Position numbers and translations under genes: made by a program
Part shown: piece after piece, positions 57,735 through 64,000 of the stretch
Position numbering within the stretch: position 1 is the first letter of the stretch
Layout: each line of letters opens with the position of its first letter
Assembly: GCA_963969495.1 (NCBI GenBank)
Contig: OZ018321.1
Coordinates: 132,278,293 to 132,342,292, forward strand
Reading direction: 5' to 3'
DNA length: 64,000 nucleotides
Source of the DNA: Ceratothoa steindachneri
Lineage: Eukaryota; Arthropoda; Malacostraca; Isopoda; Cymothoidae
Notes under the pieces: generated by a model
Databases searched by the model: none
The model's input: only the letters and a program-made list of their open reading frames with translations
What the model was told of the DNA's origin: nothing

Positions 57735-57797
57735 GCCTCGCTAGAAAGTGACCTTTTCTAACTATGTTTAAGGTCACTGTATACTTTCAAACGAGGC
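57735..57797. repeat. Short imperfect hairpin
   Basis: The segment gcctcgctagaaagtgacctt pairs with aaggtcactgtatactttca and the following aacgaggc around a small loop, with one 3-4 nt bulge. It may be a tiny foldback repeat; nothing shows that it is transcribed. Confidence 0.5.
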
Positions 57798-57799
57798 GG

Positions 57800-59580
57800 G
57801 AAAAGACTATACCACTGCAGATTAACTAGTCGTAGATCTTATATAAATCTATAACTCTAGAAACTTTTCAATAAATCTATAAAGAAATAACTTTTTTTTT
57901 AAAAAGTTGTGCGGAAACTTTGTTTCCAACTTAATAGAATAAAACATTGATAAATTTAAAGCCAAAGAGATATTCATACAACATACCTGTTATCAGCGAG
58001 TAGGGAGAAAGACAAGAATTTAGAGAAAACGGACATTATGGGTAGGATGTTTGGCTGAAATTGTTAAGAGGTTTGAAGTTGATTAAAATTATTCGCACTT
58101 TAGCTGATTATGATTATTTTAAGATCAAAATGACATCGCTTTCAACATTAACCTCCTAATTAAATTTTCCACATTTTTTACATTCCTACTTCTCTATCCA
58201 GTTGACTTGTTATTAAACTACTTTATTTGTCTAAATTTCCATACAATAAAATTTACTCCCTCACTCTTTCTACTTATACTTCCGTATTATTTTTTCCTTT
58301 GTTTCTATATATTTCTGCACATCCTGCATTTTTCAAGGCTTACCTTCCCTATATAAAACTCTATTATAGCTTATGAGGAGTGCATTTTAGCTTTCTTTAT
58401 ATAGCCAGAGTTATTGGCTACCTATTCCTTCTCACGCGAACAAATTTTTCCATTAGGATAATCACACTTAAAAAGATTTTTCTCTTATTACTTCAACAAT
58501 TTTGGACGCTTAAAAACTTACGTTTTTTGCTGTCTCAGAAATAAAATTGTCACCGTTGAAATGCGATTGAAAAACGGACGTTTTTAGATTTCGAAAATTT
58601 ATTCTGTTTTTTTATTAGTTGGGAAAAACGCATTTCAGAAAGAAGGTTTTTTGGTTATATTATTCATCCAGATGAAAAACTAATTGTAATAAAAATACGT
58701 AGATAAAAACTTTTATAGGCAAAAAAGGAAAAAGTGTGGCTTAGTAAAAATTACAAGAAGAAAAGTGTACTTTTTTTAAATAAAAACAATCCGAGTTTTT
58801 TTTAAACTAGGACAGTAGAAACTTGTTGCATAACTTGGTTTTAGAAAAATAGTAAATTTTGGATTTAAACTAACCCATTTCCCTTCAAATCAATGGCGCA
58901 CACTATGGGATCTGGCCATTCCGTCCTTTAGGATTGTTTCGTGATATAGAGGGCATAAAAGGGTAGGATGGCAGGTATTACTAAGGATGTTACTGTGAGC
59001 AGAACCCATTTTGTAGGGAAAGCAATGTAATTAAAAGTTATGGATTTATCTCTACCATCTTGTATTAAAAGAGTCATAATTATCTGTGATTCGGTTTAAA
59101 TCCAAAAATTATCTTTATAATGTTGATCAAAGTTAAGCGGCGTAGATTATGGTTACTTACTGAATTGAAGCATGATTTGGCTATTATTTTACCTAATTAG
59201 CTTCTAGGGACCCAGTGATAGGTTCTCACATTAATATTTAACCCTGCCTTAATGAACTTTGTGGTTGAAGTAGAGTTAAATGATAAAACTAAAGAATAAA
59301 TAATAGGTTCAGGGTAGATAACAAATAATACCTAACTGAATTGTATGACGATTGTAAACTTCGCCCGAAAGGAAAAAGGTGCTCAAATGCACACGTCAAC
59401 CAGGCAAATCTGGCTATGGGACTATTGCTGACCACTTCCCACCTGGACCACCACTGCCCAGACAAAAGAAAGAAGAGCCAGCAGACTAATTCTAACATCA
59501 ATACAATACCTTCTTCTCATTACCAAACCCTAATTTAATAAACACATCTAGACTAACTTCTGCTAAGAATGATTTAACAC
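57800..59580. other. No recognisable gene
   Basis: AT-rich sequence with no coding trace. The overlapping frames at 59289-59538 on both strands have no recognisable domain. Confidence 0.5.
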
Positions 59581-59589
59581 ACTACCACC

Positions 59590-60140
59590 AAACAACATTC
59601 TAGAAGAGCCATCCTTCTCTTAATAAAACAAGCGAAGTAACCATTCTATGAACACTCAGTAAAACAAACGAAGAAAAGCTGCCATAGAACATAGAATAAA
59701 ACAAACGAAGAAACTATTCTATAGAACACATAGGAAAACAAACAAATAAACCATTCCATAGAACACAGTAAAACAAATGAACAAACCCTTTCATAGAATA
59801 CAGAATAAGACAACCGAATAAACCATTCCATAGAATACAGAGTAAAACAAACGAAGAAACCATTCCATAGAAGACAGAATAAAACAAATGAACAAACCCT
59901 TCCATAGAACACACAGTAAAGAAAATGAAGAAACCATTCAATAAAACACATAGTAAAACAAACGAAGAAACCATTTCATATAATAAAGAGTAAAACAAAC
60001 GATGAAGCCATTCCATAAAATGCAGATTAAAACACACAAAGAAACCATTCCATAGAACACAGAGTAAAACAAACGAATAAACCATTTTCTAGAACATAGA
60101 GTAAAACAAACGAAGAAAATTCCATTAAACACAGAGTAAT
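59590..60140. repeat. 36-37-bp-period minisatellite (about 15 copies)
   Basis: Unit approximately aaaccattccatagaacaca followed by gagtaaaacaaacgaag. The periodicity gives three long minus-strand frames (59646-59951, 59714-60085, 59938-60150) with a 12-residue motif like FYSVFYGMVSSFV. I regard these as artefacts. Confidence 0.9.
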
Positions 60141-60144
60141 CTTT

Positions 60145-60715
60145 TCTCAACTTAAATCAGGCCATTCTACTCGACTACAACAATACCAACACGAAATACT
60201 CGTAAGCGTTGCCCCGTCATGAACACGAGCCTGATGCAAGCATGTCTAGATCAACTCGAACACCTATTCATAGACACCCCAACCTTCAGAAAAGCACGCA
60301 CTACACACACTATGTCCCCACCTCTTAGGTAACTGTATGTATCCTTTGATAAACATACTAGTATATCCTATGATATACCTGATATGTATATCCTGTATGT
60401 ATATCCTATGAGCGGCTAAACTCACAGAAGAGAAGGAGGAGGCCGGCAAATAAGTTACGAGTACTTACAGTATTCCAAACTCTTTATGTCGGTCTTAAAC
60501 TACACTCCTAAATCAACCACTCTGGGTCAATTACTTCACACTACAGTGTAGTGTAAAGAAAGAGTCTTACGACTTTTGTTTTAAAGGAGAAGTCATTTCG
60601 TGAAAGGAAACCATATTTATATGCCTTGTTGGCGAGGTGGAGACGAACCCTATAACAACATATGTTACATACCAGAATCTTTATCAAAAGCAAATGAAAC
60701 ATTGAAAGTTACCTG
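60145..60715. other. No recognisable gene
   Basis: Spacer between two minisatellites. A small cluster of tatatcctatga/tgtatatcctgt near 60340-60410 is a minor imperfect repeat. Confidence 0.45.
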
Positions 60716-60719
60716 CTCC

Positions 60720-61650
60720 TTAGTACAATAAAAAAGTGCATAAGTTTGTTCCCTAAAGGCTGATATAATAAAACACCTGGATATTTGGGTGCCGGAACTG
60801 CTGATTCGTAGTAATGCACACTTGAGCATTGCTAAGTAGCTTCTCTGAAAAGAATACGCACACGCTTCAATGTATTGTCGCCGATATAAACAAGATAACC
60901 AGAATAAGTTTGTTTCGAATAAGACAACACAAAAACTTATAAGTAAGTGTTTCGGATATGCCAATACAAGAAAACCCAAATAAGTAGGTTCGAGATGAGC
61001 CGACACAAAATGACATGACCAAAAACTAGGGTAAATGGTAGCTAGATGTGGCAACGCAAGAAAACAAAGATAAATAAGTTTCGGGTTTTTTCGCTGCAGC
61101 AAATATGGATAAGTTAATTCCTGTTGGACTGACACACTAAAACTAATAAGTGGGTTAGGATGTAAAACGCACTGATTCTAGATATGCCAACGCACAAAAA
61201 GCAGGAATGGTATGATTCTGTTTTTCTGATTCAAGAATTCCAAGATAAGTAGATTTCGAATTTGGCGGCACCAGCGCAGCGAGATAAGGTAGTTCCGGTT
61301 ATGGCAAGAATAGAAAACAAGGATAAGTGGGCTCCTCATCTGCTGCCACAAGAAAATTAGAATTAATTGACTCTTGATGTGTGGCCATAAGAAAACCCAA
61401 GTGGAGTTAGGATTTGCCGACACAAGTAAATCAGAAGAACGGGTTTCGTATTTACCTTCGCAAGACAAATACGATAAACGGATTCTAGAAATTGTCGGCA
61501 TAATTAAACCAGAATAAATTGCTTCTAGATAAGCCAACACATGAAAACTATTGGACGTGTAATCCAGTTGTGCCCTCACAAGAAAACAACAATAAGTATG
61601 TTCAGGATTTCTCGAAGCAAGATACTCGTATGTAACTCCTAATAAGTGGC
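60720..61650. repeat. ~40-bp-period degenerate minisatellite (about 22 copies)
   Basis: Units contain gccaacacaagaaaac, then gataagtgggtttc, with a spacing near 40 bp (for example 60961 and 61001) and frequent indels. Two long minus-strand frames (60665-61135 with 156 codons and 61178-61657 with 159 codons) run through it; their translation is a loose ~13-residue repeat (LVLAYPKHLLISF, FLALPHLATIYPSF). These are the longest minus-strand frames in the window but are most simply explained by the repeat. Confidence 0.8.
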
Positions 61651-61654
61651 TAAC

Positions 61655-62140
61655 CACCTTTAATGTGGCTTAACTAATTCGCTCAATTATAAGTTTTTCG
61701 CACTTGAATAAGCTGCAGTCCATAAAGATAATCTTAATTTAATTTTATCTACCAATTTTAATTACATAGGAAACAAATATTGTCAAGAATTAAGAGAAAC
61801 GCAAAGAAAGATGTGAATGAAACAATTCTGGTGAATTGAGAGGGTTCCTTTTTCTTTATCACTAATATGCTCGTTCTCAAGTGTGAAGAATGAAATTTTT
61901 CACTTTTAATCTAATTTTATCTCTGTGCCGCTAATCTATACGATTACTTATTTTTTCTTACTTCCACCGTAAAACAGAACGAACCTCCAATCCTTCTTCC
62001 AAAATGAAATAAACATATGTAGATGTGCATCTTTAAAACTACTCAATATCGAGCGAAGAAAAATCCAATTAAAAAAGCAATTAGTCAGGCAAGAGTTGCC
62101 ACTCTGCCCACAAATATTATCTCAAATCTCAAAAGAAATA
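61655..62140. other. No recognisable gene
   Basis: AT-rich sequence; nothing supported. Confidence 0.5.
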
Positions 62141-62143
62141 TAT

Positions 62144-62312
62144 ACATCTATTTAGTTTAATACAAATATACATCTATTTAGTTCAATAAATACTCGTAGA
62201 TACATCTATTTAGTTTAATACATATATTTATCTATTTAGTTTAATGCAAATATACATCTATTTAGTTTAATACATATATACATCTATTTAGTTTAATACA
62301 TATATACATCTT
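62144..62312. repeat. 26-bp tandem repeat (about 6.5 copies)
   Basis: Unit acatctatttagtttaatac followed by atatat, with two consecutive cores at 62144 and 62170 and further copies to 62312. Copies are very similar, so the array is young compared with the other minisatellites. Confidence 0.92.
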
Positions 62313-62479
62313 TTCCACAGAAGCTATATTGAATCGTAAAGGTGTTGTTCATACATGTTCTGTATAACCGATGGTAATATATAAAAATAAACAAATATGT
62401 AAATACAAAAAATGACAATTACATGTTATGGTTTTTCAGATGTATTTAAACGTGAAAAACGTATGAAAAAAATAACTTT

Positions 62480-62830
62480 TTAGTCGCGTGCACACGATTC
62501 TCTAAGATATTTTGTTGGTCCATAGGTCGGTCGATCGAATGGTAACCATTTTACTGTTAAATGAGTTTGTTGTCAATAACATCATAATTATTCAGCCGAT
62601 TTAACGAACTCTAAAAGCTTCATGTTGTTTTACATTTTCTTTCAAAGGATAGAATAGCCAAGGTCCTCTCAAGGTTAGTCCGGGAACTATTAAAAGAAAA
62701 CTAACTATGGGTCGAATTTCTCCCCTCGTTGAAAGTTTCAAAGGTCGTAAGGACCTACGGTCATAAGGTCATAAGGTCATAAGTAAGAATAATTGGAATA
62801 AGCGACCTAGGTCTGTTGACCTAATCTTCC
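62480..62830 (+). repeat. Dispersed repeat related to 17540-17960 (single unit)
   Basis: It shares ggtcggtcg, aataacatcata, attcagccgatt, ttttacattttctttc, gccaaggtc, aggttagtccg and cgtaagg/ggtcataa with the other copy, in the same order and strand. It holds one unit where the other holds two. A ggtcataa microrepeat (three copies) is expanded near 62758-62785. Confidence 0.75.
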
Positions 62831-62944
62831 AAGCGAGGTAGCTTCTAAATCGGCTAAAGGACTGTTACGGCGCAGGACTCTTTTAACTTTTTCAATTTCG
62901 AAAAGTCTCTAATATAGTGAAATCCGATAAAATAAATCATTTTG

Positions 62945-63174
<230 letters not shown>

Positions 63175-64000
63175 TGCTCTTCTCGTTCAGCAGAGAGGCC
63201 GTTTGGACTCAATATACCTTTTATATTGAAGAAGAGGCTAATAAGCTTTACCTAACCAACTGTTTTGAAGCAAAGTTAAACATTTTTCTCACGAAACAAA
63301 TTGACTAAAATGTGGCCAACAAATGAATGGTTTAAAATCTTGAATTATGGTAACCAAAGAAATTTTACGCTATAATAAAGAAAAACTTAATTTGTGTAAT
63401 AACATAAGTGAAAATAGGTCTAATAAATATTAAAAAAACAAGAGCTAAAGTTTGTTATGTACAGAAGCTCGTATTAACTCGGGACGAGAGGATTGGGAAA
63501 TTAGATAATACCATGCAATGACACAAACTGAACATACCAGATGACTCGCAGGTACAAATTTTGAATCGAAATATACAAATAGAGATCATGTTGAGAATTA
63601 TTAAGAACTTAAATGAAAAATTGTTCTCTTTTATTAATGATGAACTAAGTAAAGTATGAGAAAGAGTGTGTGTAAATAAGGTTGCAATGCCAAGTAATAG
63701 TAAGGATGTTGTTGTTTAAGAGAAGACATAATGCCATGTATGAGAGGTGGCACGATTTTGTGATGGGGTCTTTTTAAGGAGTTTTGCTCGGCGATACACC
63801 CTAAGTGGACCAAAGGTTGCAGCACCACTAGCTTCCCATCTGTCCAGGGATAATATATTGCTGCACGAGATGCTATAGCATATAGCTATAGCATCGTCGT
63901 GTTATATCACATAGATTCTACAATATATATCGCTCCATCTGCCATAGAAAAAATGTTAACAGTACAAAATGCAACTTCACAGTGCATCCTATGATCCTAG
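63175..64000. other. No recognisable gene
   Basis: AT-rich sequence to the end of the window. A ctatagcatatagctatagc self-complementary block near 63870-63892 is a small hairpin. Nothing else is supported. Confidence 0.5.

Noticed and set aside
59714..60085. 123-codon minus frame with hydrophobic repeats, like a repeat membrane protein
   Set aside because: Its 12-residue period equals the 36-37-bp minisatellite; phase is lost repeatedly.
60665..61657. 156- and 159-codon minus frames
   Set aside because: They run through the 40-bp degenerate minisatellite and show a matching loose periodicity; no family motif.

Overview
This is a window from a eukaryotic, almost certainly arthropod, genome: AT-rich, loaded with simple repeats, minisatellites and decayed transposable elements, with one recognisable host-gene exon. 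That exon (46148-46286, + strand) encodes the end of TM3, intracellular loop 2 and TM4 of a biogenic-amine GPCR, closest by memory to beta-adrenergic-like octopamine receptors, which points to a protostome and best to an arthropod. A repeat- and transposon-rich genome with very long introns would suit a crustacean or an arachnid; the sequence does not settle which. There are no bacterial-type operons, promoters or Shine-Dalgarno sites.

Layout. 1-4000: unremarkable DNA plus a ~1.35 kb, 36-bp-period minisatellite. 4085-8052: a ~290-bp inverted repeat whose arms enclose a decayed copy of a multicopy invertebrate protein family (here 'family F1', signature PCFLCxWDSR, function unknown to me) and a long (TA)n tract. 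8.4-12.9 kb: a 32-bp and a 28-bp minisatellite and the 3' end of a LINE. 15.3-21.9 kb: remnants of an RTE-like LINE, a Penelope-like element, and a two-ORF LINE ('LINE-A'). 22.4-26.9 kb: an internally deleted mariner with intact termini lying beside an unrecognised open frame, both between two patches of a minisatellite; a possible LTR-element remnant; a Tc1-like transposase. 27-28.1 kb: two tRNA-derived SINEs on either side of a hAT-like nonautonomous element. 31.4-32.3 kb: a second, divergent F1 relic. 33.6-38.6 kb: a second LINE-A copy placed tail-to-tail with the RNase H and C-terminal part of another LINE ('LINE-B'). 39.2-49.4 kb: a Tc1 fragment, a CR1/Jockey-like RT, the GPCR exon with its flanking introns, a 224-bp tandem repeat, and another LINE RT. 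50.3-51.1 kb: relic of a second dispersed protein family ('family F2'). 51.7 kb: 5' end of a Tigger/pogo transposon cut by a 200-N gap. 54-64 kb: pyrimidine tracts, two small MITEs, a mariner C-terminal relic, two adjacent minisatellites (36-37 bp and ~40 bp), a 26-bp array and long (TA)n tracts.

The genes do not form a pathway. The only functional coding sequence I would defend is the receptor exon; nearly all other coding traces are frameshifted or stop-riddled transposon debris. All identifications rest on reading translated motifs by eye, with no database search.
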